In this document: piece by piece, positions 1-5,433 of the stretch
How positions within the stretch are numbered: the first letter of the stretch is position 1
Layout: each line of letters starts with the position of its first letter
Source of the DNA: Bacteroidota bacterium
GTDB lineage: Bacteria; Bacteroidota; Bacteroidia; NS11-12g; UBA955
Assembly: GCA_030836345.1 (NCBI GenBank)
Contig: JAURQA010000201.1
Coordinates: 1-5,433, forward strand
DNA: 5,433 bases
Reading direction: 5' to 3'
Notes under the pieces: generated by a model
Told to the model about the DNA's origin: nothing
Database searches by the model: none
The model's input: the letters and a program-made list of their open reading frames with translations, nothing else
Translations under genes and position numbers: made by a program

Positions 1-291
1 AATGATTTGAGGTTTTATATTAGCTCCCGTAAAATCTGGTGTAGTATCGAAATGAGAAATAAAGCCGATGGTTGGTACTTCATGCTCTACATTGCTTGGT
101 AAAGTTGCCATGATATATGCATTTTCATCTATGCTTACCTCTTGCATTCCCATTTGCCTTAGTTCTTGCACTAATTTATTGGCAAGGTCCCATTGTTTTG
201 CGGTGCTAGGTGTTGTATCTGAGCTTGCATCGCTTTCCGTATCAATGGTTACATAACTTATAAATCGTTCGATAATTTCTTGTTTATTCAT
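1..291 (-). CDS. pepT: Peptidase T (tripeptidase), N-terminal part, runs off the left edge
   Basis: This is the first 97 codons of a cytoplasmic M20-family aminopeptidase that removes the N-terminal residue from tripeptides. What is seen: residues 8-35 match the PepT N-terminus, with the stretches ERFISYVTIDTESD and TPSTAKQWDLANKL, followed by DENAYIMATLP (55-65) and PTIGFISHFDTTPDFTGAN (73-91). The HxD motif at H80/D82 is the conserved M20 metal site, where His binds zinc and Asp supports the catalytic site. The remaining zinc ligands and the dimerisation domain lie outside the window. The start is taken at ATG 291, which matches the usual short PepT N-terminus. An in-frame ATG at 321 would add ten residues (MVTFESRLVG) that do not look like PepT, and a candidate promoter at 309-316 would put that codon upstream of transcription. 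The gene is divergent from the YdjM-like gene. The identification is firm; its completeness cannot be judged. Confidence 0.95.
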   Translation of the reverse strand, partial: MNKQEIIERFISYVTIDTESDASSDTTPSTAKQWDLANKLVQELRQMGMQEVSIDENAYIMATLPSNVEHEVPTIGFISHFDTTPDFTGANIKPQII

Positions 292-308
292 GCCTACTAA
301 TCTGCTTT

Positions 309-344
309 CAAATGTAACCATTTTTTTAGGCTGAGTCTAAACAA
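309..344 (-). promoter_or_regulatory. Candidate pepT promoter (Bacteroidota type)
   Basis: Read on the minus strand, TACATTTG at 316-309 matches the Bacteroidota -7 consensus TAnnTTTG exactly. It lies 17 nt before the pepT ATG at 291, which would give a leader of roughly 10-15 nt. The nearest upstream TTG that could serve as the -33 element is at 344-342, leaving a 25-nt spacer. That is a little longer than the spacing usually described (about 17-23), so the -33 part is doubtful. Position and exact -7 match support a promoter; AT-rich DNA can produce such matches by chance. Confidence 0.5.
325..341. promoter_or_regulatory. Operator-like imperfect palindrome in the pepT upstream region
   Basis: The 17-bp sequence TTTAGGCTGAGTCTAAA is a dyad centred on base 333. 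Arms TTTAGnCT and AGnCTAAA pair at seven of eight positions, with one mismatch (330/336). It falls between the candidate -7 element and the possible -33 element of pepT, where a repressor could block polymerase. It could also form a small hairpin if transcribed from the right. No known operator is recognised, so its role is an inference from symmetry and position. Confidence 0.35.
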
Positions 345-414
345 AAACACGAATTTGGATTGAAAATAATGGAGGCTAAATTTATGTAAGAGTCAACATT
401 TCTGAATATTCGTA

Positions 415-433
415 TGATTTTTTTTAAAAATCA
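415..433. repeat. AT-rich inverted repeat in the divergent intergenic region
   Basis: TGATTTTT (415-422) and AAAAATCA (426-433) form a perfect 8-bp inverted repeat with a 3-base loop. It lies 34 bp upstream of the GTG of the YdjM-like gene. The stem has only one G-C pair, so it would be weak as RNA, and the T/A runs may simply reflect an AT-rich promoter region. No clear TAnnTTTG promoter element was found on the plus strand between 292 and 467. Confidence 0.25.
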
Positions 434-467
434 CTTAAAGTATGATATTTACCCTTAGAATTGCACT

Positions 468-1493
468 GTGGATTCATTAACCCAAATTGTTTTAGGTGCA
501 GCGGTAGGAGAGGTTGTTTTAGGAAATAAATTGGGCAATAAAGCTATGTTTCTAGGCGCTATTGCTGGTACTATTCCAGATTTAGATGTCTTGGCCAAGA
601 TGATCAGTTCGGACCCTATTTTTGAATTAAAAACCCATCGGGCCTATTCCCATTCACTCTTTACACATATACTTATTTCGTTTCCTCTAGCCTGGTTGGC
701 TGCGCGATGGTCTAAGACAGAAAATAGTATAGTTAGGTGGTATTGGTTTTGGTTTTTAGGGCTTTTTACTCATGCCTTGCTCGACTGTTGTACAACTTAT
801 GGTACGCGTCTTTTCTTACCTTTTAGCGATTATCAAGTGGCTTTTAACAATATTAGTGTTATTGATCCTTTGTATACCATTCCATGGCTAATTTTATTGA
901 TTATCGCATTATTCTTTAAAAGGGACAGTAGGGTTCGTAAAAGACTCACGCGAACTGGTTGGATTCTTAGTTCGGCATACATGTTACTCACTTTTTTCTT
1001 GAAATGGGGCGTACATTCTAAGTTTGAGAACACCTTAAAGAAGAGACATATTTCTTACGAAAATTTAAACACCACCCCAACCATTCTTAATGCGATACTT
1101 TGGGCAGGTATTGCCTACGATGATGATTCCCTCTCAGTAGCCGAATACAGTTGGTTAAATAGAGATGTTCCCATAAAATGGGCGAGTTATAAGCGTTGCA
1201 AAGATGTTGCGGATAGCTTTCCGGGAGAACCTATGGATGTCTCTCTCTGGTTTAGCGATGGACAATACTTTTTTGAACCTAAGGGAGATACTGTACGGAT
1301 GTACATGACCAAGTTTGGCCGCATGAATTATGATGAAACTGATGCAGAGAAGGCCTTTTTATTTCACAGCATATATTTCAAAGATTCCATGGGAAATGTC
1401 GTTTACAAACAAAAAACTCCGCGCGATACAGAGTTTGATTATAAGATGGCTTTTAAACAGCTGTCAGATCGGATCGGTTTAACCCAAAAATGA
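468..1493 (+). CDS. YdjM/PF04307-type membrane-bound predicted metal-dependent hydrolase
   Basis: A 341-residue inner-membrane protein of the YdjM (LexA-regulated, membrane-bound hydrolase-like) family; the substrate is unknown. The first residues MDSLTQIVLGAAVGE are the family's usual N-terminus. This fixes the GTG at 468 as the start, and an in-frame TAG at 456-458 leaves no room for an earlier one. Conserved polar motifs are PDLD (37-40), HRAYSHS (57-63) and THALLDCCTTYGT (101-113), a set of His and Asp residues that would suit a metal site. Hydrophobic segments lie near 65-79, 91-105, 131-150 and 165-180. E. coli YdjM is about 200 residues; here residues ~185-341 add a soluble, charged C-terminal region without a recognised motif. 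Longer versions of this kind are, as far as I recall, common in Bacteroidota. The gene stands alone on its strand and no SD sequence precedes it. Family assignment is strong; enzymatic activity is a family prediction only. Confidence 0.88.
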   Translation: MDSLTQIVLGAAVGEVVLGNKLGNKAMFLGAIAGTIPDLDVLAKMISSDPIFELKTHRAYSHSLFTHILISFPLAWLAARWSKTENSIVRWYWFWFLGLFTHALLDCCTTYGTRLFLPFSDYQVAFNNISVIDPLYTIPWLILLIIALFFKRDSRVRKRLTRTGWILSSAYMLLTFFLKWGVHSKFENTLKKRHISYENLNTTPTILNAILWAGIAYDDDSLSVAEYSWLNRDVPIKWASYKRCKDVADSFPGEPMDVSLWFSDGQYFFEPKGDTVRMYMTKFGRMNYDETDAEKAFLFHSIYFKDSMGNVVYKQKTPRDTEFDYKMAFKQLSDRIGLTQK

Positions 1494-1539
1494 TTCAAGA
1501 GGATCTACGCAAAAGCTAAATCTGAAATGGCTTAATTCA

Positions 1540-2226
1540 TTAAAATGTGTAATTATACCCTAGCATGGGCATTAGGTTCTTTACTCTATAGCGGTCATTG
1601 TTAAAGGTGAGTGTATTGCTTGTAGTGTATTCGTTAAAGACAAAACTCAATCCCAATTTAAGGCGGTGTTTTTCTTTTAAATTATATCCAACAAAAAACT
1701 CGGAGTTTAAACTGCCTCTATCATAGTCGCCTGTTAACAAAAGATTTGTTCCGCTAGGTTTGGCTTTAACATTACTTTGCGATGCATTTTGAGTTTCAGC
1801 CATAAAAGTTCCTATTTTTTCCCCACCAAAAGAAAATCCAATGGCATCTATATTAAATTGAATATTCCATTTATCATTTAATGCATAATTAATGTAAACC
1901 GCCGCATTAATAGAGCCCACATTCCCATCCATGGTTAAGGTATCTAATTTCGCTTCGTTTTGAGGTTTGAAAAGATTACCCTCTGAGACTTCTGCAGCTG
2001 CGGTAATAAATTCATTGTCTTTGCCAGAGTAACCAGTATACCTCAAGCCATAGCCCAAGCTTAGTTTTTCTTTCTTTCCTATGTGATGCAATCGATTGAT
2101 CCCTAAAGCAATGGTTTGGGCCTTTGATCCGAAACCAAAACTCAAATCAATGTTTTTACTTGTTTGGGCGAATGTAAGGTTTGAGATGGATGCGATAACT
2201 GTAAAGAATGCAATTTTTGTTTTCAT
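1540..2226 (-). CDS. Secreted outer-membrane beta-barrel-like protein, unknown function
   Basis: A 228-residue predicted envelope protein. Residues 1-20 form a classical signal peptide: a Lys-containing start, a hydrophobic core, and TFA before the predicted cut at A20/Q21. The mature part is rich in alternating polar and aromatic or aliphatic residues, with Gly/Tyr-rich strands such as LSFGFGSK, LSLGYGLRYTGYSG and AAVYINYAL. It ends in GYNYTF; a terminal Phe on a last amphipathic strand is typical of proteins inserted by the BAM machinery. The size would suit a barrel of about eight to ten strands. I recognise no specific family. It is the last gene of the minus-strand cluster, 20 nt after the ATP-grasp stop, with no SD sequence and no clear promoter in that gap. 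It converges on the YdjM-like gene. Export is well supported; the barrel fold is likely; function is unknown. Confidence 0.8.
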   Translation of the reverse strand: MKTKIAFFTVIASISNLTFAQTSKNIDLSFGFGSKAQTIALGINRLHHIGKKEKLSLGYGLRYTGYSGKDNEFITAAAEVSEGNLFKPQNEAKLDTLTMDGNVGSINAAVYINYALNDKWNIQFNIDAIGFSFGGEKIGTFMAETQNASQSNVKAKPSGTNLLLTGDYDRGSLNSEFFVGYNLKEKHRLKLGLSFVFNEYTTSNTLTFNNDRYRVKNLMPMLGYNYTF

Positions 2227-2246
2227 AGTAGGTTAGGTGGTTCTTT

Positions 2247-3308
2247 TTAATCAATCTTTATATCTTTTAACTTTTTTCTGAACCGACTTCCCTCCAATGT
2301 TCTTCTCCAGCCTGTAATAAAAGATGGGGCATCAAAGCCTCTATCCAACATTTGTTTAGCTATTTTATATTGCCATTTATAATGTTTAAACATGATTTTT
2401 TGGATATCTAAATATCCATATTTTTCATCCAGGTAATTGATAGGTTCTGCAATGGTTCCGTTAAATTCAATGATCTTGAGTTGCTCACCAGTGCAAAGGC
2501 TGTTCCAATCTCTCACTTTAATATCAAATCTTCCATATTGGATACTATCAGGAACAATTTTCTGAAAATAGGCCTCCATTTGGGTTGTTGTTCGGTGGCT
2601 TTCATCTATAAAGCGGGTTCCTTTATTATGGTTGCCAATGGGTTGTATGAGCACCTGTTCTTTTTTGACGGGAATGCGGTCCCATTTATTTTTCCAAAGA
2701 GGCTTTATTTCTGCTGCACACATTTTATACCTCCAATTGTTCTTCAAAAGCTCATGTATGCTATGAATTCCATCTCCTTCTACGGTTAGAAACTCTTTTC
2801 CCGTAATACTAAGTATTTTTAAAGGTTCGTTTAGCGGGTTGGCAATAAAAACAGCCACTTCTATCCCTTGACTTAAATATTCCTCCGCCTGAAAATCAAA
2901 ACTTGTTTGGCTCAGGTATCGATCTAAATCGGATTCATTATTAATTTTAAGTACAGCAACACCCCGGTTTAAATGAGTGGGTTTTAAAATAAAAGGGTAG
3001 TCAAAGGATTGAGTAATCAATTCCTTTGCTTTCGAAACATCTTTATGTCCTAAGAATAAAGTTCTTGGAAAAAGACTTTGGTCAAACTGCTTATTTATTA
3101 AGTCTTTACTAGCTCCAGAAAAACCCCCAGATTCATCGATAATGCGGTTTAATGCAAATGGATAAAACCTTCCTCTGGCCCCAAAAATAACTTTAAACGT
3201 TAACCAAATTAGCACAAAGAAATAGATAATCCTGTAGTTCCAGAACTCAGGCATGCGTATGGTTATTAACCAATTAGGCCATTTGGCTGTGGGCTTCAAA
3301 AAAGTCAT
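2247..3308 (-). CDS. Membrane-anchored ATP-grasp ligase-like protein
   Basis: A 353-residue protein with one hydrophobic segment (about 25-43) and a cytoplasmic ATP-grasp domain, the fold of ATP-dependent carboxylate-amine ligases such as D-Ala-D-Ala ligase. Visible motifs in order: SGGFSGASK (60-68); FILKPTHLNRGVAV (106-119), the nucleotide-binding strand and glycine loop; EEYL (142-145), the hinge; GDG (178-180); GNHNKGTRF (225-233); GRFDIKV (259-265); and IIEFNGTIAEP (279-289), where E281 and N283 are placed to bind Mg-ATP. These residues look intact, so an active enzyme is likely. It resembles Bacteroidota proteins often labelled D-alanine-D-alanine ligase, but it lacks the normal Ddl N-terminal domain and I would not call it Ddl. 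The ATG at 3308 overlaps the upstream NRDE gene by 35 nt; an in-frame ATG at 3254 would start 19 nt after its stop and still keep the membrane segment. The substrate is unknown. Confidence 0.85.
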   Translation of the reverse strand: MTFLKPTAKWPNWLITIRMPEFWNYRIIYFFVLIWLTFKVIFGARGRFYPFALNRIIDESGGFSGASKDLINKQFDQSLFPRTLFLGHKDVSKAKELITQSFDYPFILKPTHLNRGVAVLKINNESDLDRYLSQTSFDFQAEEYLSQGIEVAVFIANPLNEPLKILSITGKEFLTVEGDGIHSIHELLKNNWRYKMCAAEIKPLWKNKWDRIPVKKEQVLIQPIGNHNKGTRFIDESHRTTTQMEAYFQKIVPDSIQYGRFDIKVRDWNSLCTGEQLKIIEFNGTIAEPINYLDEKYGYLDIQKIMFKHYKWQYKIAKQMLDRGFDAPSFITGWRRTLEGSRFRKKLKDIKID

Positions 3309-3984
3309 TATTGGTTTGTAGGTCTAAATAATTTGCTTCAAAATTAGTAGTTCCCAAGGCCACTTGAAAAATAGATAAGGTTTGAACACCACTTTCGCGT
3401 TTCATGATTAGGTTGTTTTCCGTATTTCCAATATCAGCAATATTGTGAAAATTAATCATTTCTTTAGGGCTAGGTTGTGCTTTAGAACGAAGGAATGATT
3501 GGAAAATAGCGGACCTATCAGCTCTTATGCTCGCATTGTAAAGTGTAGATGAACTCCAGATAGCCGTCTCCTCTTCTACCAGCCGCGTATGGACTTTTTT
3601 GCCATCCCAAACTACAGTATAAATAGTGCGGTCGCCATTGATATGGACAATAGTAAAAGGCTCAAGATTGGAAAAATCATAAGATTCAACAAAATCTAAG
3701 GTGTTTTTGAACGCAAGAGCAGCCAGCGGCACTAATCCGCGGCTATGCCTGTAGGGTCCAGCCCATTCATGCTTTTCAAAGCCTCCGTTAAGCAGGCATA
3801 CCACAGCATCTTCTGAACAAGCCATCCAGGTTCCTCCGCCTTTTTCATCTTTGGGATACCATAGCTTTTGCCCTTCATGCATATGCCACTGAGGGTCTAA
3901 AGGGCTCGGCCTATTTATGTTCTCATCTCGGTTATGAGTTAAGATGATTTGATCTGTTTTTTTGATAAGTGTTAAGGTACACAT
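3274..3984 (-). CDS. NRDE/TANGO2-family protein, predicted Ntn-hydrolase
   Basis: A 236-residue cytoplasmic protein of the NRDE family (PF05742), related to eukaryotic TANGO2. The family-defining NRDE motif is at 18-21, inside LTHNRDEN. Other family marks are Cys2 directly after the start Met, PKDEKGGGTWMA (44-55), LLNGG (64-68) and SRG (81-83). Cys2 would become the N-terminal nucleophile after Met removal, as in N-terminal-nucleophile amidohydrolases. This catalytic role is predicted from the family and not proven; TANGO2 relatives have been linked to haem and lipid/acyl-CoA handling. There is no signal peptide or membrane segment, and the length is close to that of typical family members. 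The ATG overlaps the M61 stop by one base (TAATG), which suggests termination-reinitiation. The 3' end overlaps the annotated start of the ATP-grasp gene. The start is fixed by the conserved MC at the N-terminus. Confidence 0.92.
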   Translation of the reverse strand: MCTLTLIKKTDQIILTHNRDENINRPSPLDPQWHMHEGQKLWYPKDEKGGGTWMACSEDAVVCLLNGGFEKHEWAGPYRHSRGLVPLAALAFKNTLDFVESYDFSNLEPFTIVHINGDRTIYTVVWDGKKVHTRLVEEETAIWSSSTLYNASIRADRSAIFQSFLRSKAQPSPKEMINFHNIADIGNTENNLIMKRESGVQTLSIFQVALGTTNFEANYLDLQTNNDFFEAHSQMA

Positions 3985-3986
3985 TA
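3982..3986 (-). promoter_or_regulatory. TAATG stop/start overlap coupling M61 and NRDE genes
   Basis: On the minus strand the M61 stop TAA (3986-3984) shares its last A with the NRDE start ATG (3984-3982). No SD-like purine run precedes this ATG; the upstream sequence is AT-rich (TTTTTTAGAGAT). The arrangement suggests that ribosomes finishing the peptidase reinitiate on the NRDE gene, linking their output. Coupling is inferred from the overlap. Confidence 0.6.
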
Positions 3987-5433
3987 ATCTCTAAAAAATA
4001 TTTTTGATAATGGAGTTTCTTTCGGTTTAATAAAGGACCAATCTTGATAGTTTAGGGGATGGTAGTCCATGCGTATTTCCTTTAATAAGCCCGATCTTAC
4101 AACCATAACGGTAAGTGCTGTGTTTTTATCATCCAAGGCTTGCAGGACATCGTCGGCATTGTCTTTTACGGCAATTCCATTGATTGAAATGAGTTCATCC
4201 TTTACATTAATTCCACCTAAGTAAGAGCAGGATTTGGAATTTATATATTTTACAATCGTCTTACCATTCTCTAAATTGGTTCGTAATCCCAAGATTTTTT
4301 TATTTTGGTATTTTTGATTGAGCTGTATGGATATTTTTTTCATGGTTTCCTTATAATCTGGGGTTTTTGTATCATATACATACTCATTCATAAAGGATTT
4401 CATATTCTTACCGCATACTTTTTGAACCGCCTCATTAAACTCCTGATCCGTAAAGCCTCTGTCTTTTTTTATGGCATATTCAGCATACAAATAGCGCATA
4501 AGATCGTCTAGGTTTTTCTTTCCACGGGTGGCATGAATGATTTCTGCATCCAATAGCATGGCAATAACCAGCCCTTTCGTGTAATACGAAATTCCTGTAT
4601 TTGCGCTGTTCTCATTACTTCTGTAGGCTTTTATCCACGCATCCCAACTACTTTCGCTTAAGCTTTGTAATTGGCTGCCCGGTTGGTTTTCTACACGCTC
4701 AATATAACCAGCCAGTTTGTCTAGATAAGTCTGCTTGTCATAGTATCCAAATAAGTAGAGGGACATCTCATCGTAGTAACTGGTAATTCCCTCGGCCACC
4801 CACAGGAGGTTGGTATGGTTTTCATTGGCATAATCAAATGGACCTAATGCAGCAGGGCGAATTCGTTTTACATTCCACAAATGAAAGTATTCATGAGCCA
4901 CCAGGCCTAAAAAAGAATGATATTTCTTCACATCAGTATAACTCCAGCGAGGCATCATTACAGTGCACGAATTCTTATGTTCTAAACCACCGCCTCCACT
5001 TTCTACATTGTGCACAATAAATACGTATTTTTTGCAAGGATGTTCGCCAATAACATTCGTCATAATCTGGCACATGCGCTGCATGTCCCTGCTCAGCTTT
5101 TCCTCGTCGGCATTGCTTGGGCCAACCATGGCAACTTCATGAGGAACACCAGCCACTTCAAAATGGAATATAGTTTGATTGCCTATTTGAATTGGGGCAT
5201 CGGCCAGTTCATCGTAATTTTCAAATACATATGCTCCATTCATTGTATCCAGAGAGGTAGATACCTCTTTCCAGGCGGATGGATAATCGAGAACCAATTG
5301 CCCCGTTTCATTCTTAAACTCTTCCACCAGCATGAACACACTAGTATTATGCAAAAAGGCTTGATCTGCATCAATAAAGGAAGTACGCACGCTTAATTCG
5401 AAGGCATATAAGTCATATTCCAGTAAAACCTCT
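3984..5433 (-). CDS. M61-family metallopeptidase with PDZ domain, 5' end off the right edge
   Basis: A zinc aminopeptidase or endopeptidase of family M61 (glycyl aminopeptidase-like). 482 residues are visible; family members are typically about 580-620, so roughly the first 100-130 are missing. Numbering from the GTG at 5390, the zinc motif HEYFH is at 166-170, in LGLVAHEYFHLWNVKRIRP, and the third zinc ligand is likely E200 in LLWVAEGITSYYDEM. SGGGGLEH (131-138) is another M61 block. A C-terminal PDZ domain spans about 365-445, with LGGINVKDELISINGIAV as its recognisable core. The frame has no stop between 5390 and the window end. The upstream residues (EVLLEYDLYAFELS) continue into VRTSFID as expected for the family, so the GTG encodes an internal Val. 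Whether the protein carries a signal peptide cannot be seen. It is the first visible gene of the minus-strand cluster. Confidence 0.93.
   Translation of the reverse strand, partial: EVLLEYDLYAFELSVRTSFIDADQAFLHNTSVFMLVEEFKNETGQLVLDYPSAWKEVSTSLDTMNGAYVFENYDELADAPIQIGNQTIFHFEVAGVPHEVAMVGPSNADEEKLSRDMQRMCQIMTNVIGEHPCKKYVFIVHNVESGGGGLEHKNSCTVMMPRWSYTDVKKYHSFLGLVAHEYFHLWNVKRIRPAALGPFDYANENHTNLLWVAEGITSYYDEMSLYLFGYYDKQTYLDKLAGYIERVENQPGSQLQSLSESSWDAWIKAYRSNENSANTGISYYTKGLVIAMLLDAEIIHATRGKKNLDDLMRYLYAEYAIKKDRGFTDQEFNEAVQKVCGKNMKSFMNEYVYDTKTPDYKETMKKISIQLNQKYQNKKILGLRTNLENGKTIVKYINSKSCSYLGGINVKDELISINGIAVKDNADDVLQALDDKNTALTVMVVRSGLLKEIRMDYHPLNYQDWSFIKPKETPLSKIFFRD

Larger units (their letters stand above)
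1540..5433 (-). other. Probable four-gene operon: M61, NRDE, ATP-grasp, beta-barrel protein
   Basis: Four genes run in the same direction with junctions of -1 nt, -35 nt (or +19 nt if the ATP-grasp gene starts at 3254) and +20 nt. None of the junctions leaves room for a terminator. The promoter must lie beyond the right edge, and further upstream genes may belong to the unit. The order places a peptidase, an Ntn-type hydrolase, an ATP-dependent ligase-like enzyme and an exported protein in one transcript. Co-transcription is likely from spacing; a common pathway is only a suggestion. Confidence 0.65.

Noticed and set aside
68..256. 62-codon plus-strand open frame at the left end
   Set aside because: It lies opposite clearly conserved peptidase T codons and is a shadow of that gene.
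1494..1539. Possible bidirectional terminator between the convergent genes
   Set aside because: Only a 4-bp AAGC/GCTT pairing with a 13-base loop was found, with no T-run on either side. It is too weak to call.
2481..2789. 102-codon plus-strand open frame within the ATP-grasp gene
   Set aside because: It is antisense to the conserved ATP-grasp motif region. The low-complexity, Cys/Phe-rich product resembles no known protein.
3339..3346. Minus-strand TAATTTTG, a -7-like motif 31 bp before the ATP-grasp start
   Set aside because: It lies inside the NRDE coding region and no TTG stands at the right distance upstream. Matches of this kind are expected by chance in AT-rich DNA.
5010..5396. 128-codon plus-strand open frame opposite the M61 gene
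   Set aside because: It is antisense to strongly conserved M61 coding sequence, and its product shows no recognisable domain. The same holds for the shorter opposing frames at 4305-4511, 4601-4786 and 4838-5020.
1..5433. tRNA, rRNA, CRISPR array, insertion sequence or prophage signals
   Set aside because: No cloverleaf-like sequence, spaced repeats, transposase or integrase motifs, or terminal inverted repeats were seen. Nearly all the sequence is accounted for by six conserved-looking genes.

Overview
The window looks like chromosomal DNA from a member of the Bacteroidota, probably a flavobacterium-like organism. The evidence is AT-rich coding DNA, almost no Shine-Dalgarno sequences, a Bacteroidota-type -7 motif (TACATTTG) in front of the leftmost gene, and protein variants typical of that phylum. 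This placement is an inference from style, not from a marker gene.

Layout: (1) Positions 1-291, minus strand, hold the first 97 codons of peptidase T (pepT); the rest lies off the left edge. (2) Positions 292-467 are a 176-bp divergent intergenic region with a candidate pepT promoter, an operator-like palindrome and a weak AT-rich hairpin. (3) Positions 468-1493, plus strand, encode a membrane-bound YdjM-type predicted metal-dependent hydrolase with a GTG start and a long C-terminal extension. (4) Positions 1494-1539 separate two converging genes, with no convincing terminator. (5) Positions 1540-5433, minus strand, are a tightly packed four-gene cluster. In transcription order it reads: M61-family metallopeptidase with a PDZ domain (5' end off the right edge), NRDE/TANGO2-family predicted Ntn-hydrolase, membrane-anchored ATP-grasp ligase-like protein, and a small secreted beta-barrel-like protein.

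The four minus-strand genes are joined by a 1-nt stop/start overlap, a 35-nt overlap (or a 19-nt gap if a later start is used) and a 20-nt gap, so they are probably co-transcribed. Three are enzyme-like: a peptidase, an Ntn-type amidohydrolase-like protein and an ATP-dependent C-N ligase-like protein. The fourth looks like an envelope protein. A shared role in peptide or amide chemistry at the envelope is possible, but nothing in the sequence names a substrate. The right-hand GTG at 5390 is not the start of the M61 gene: the frame stays open to the window edge, and the upstream residues fit the M61 family. No RNA gene, insertion sequence, CRISPR array or phage element was seen.
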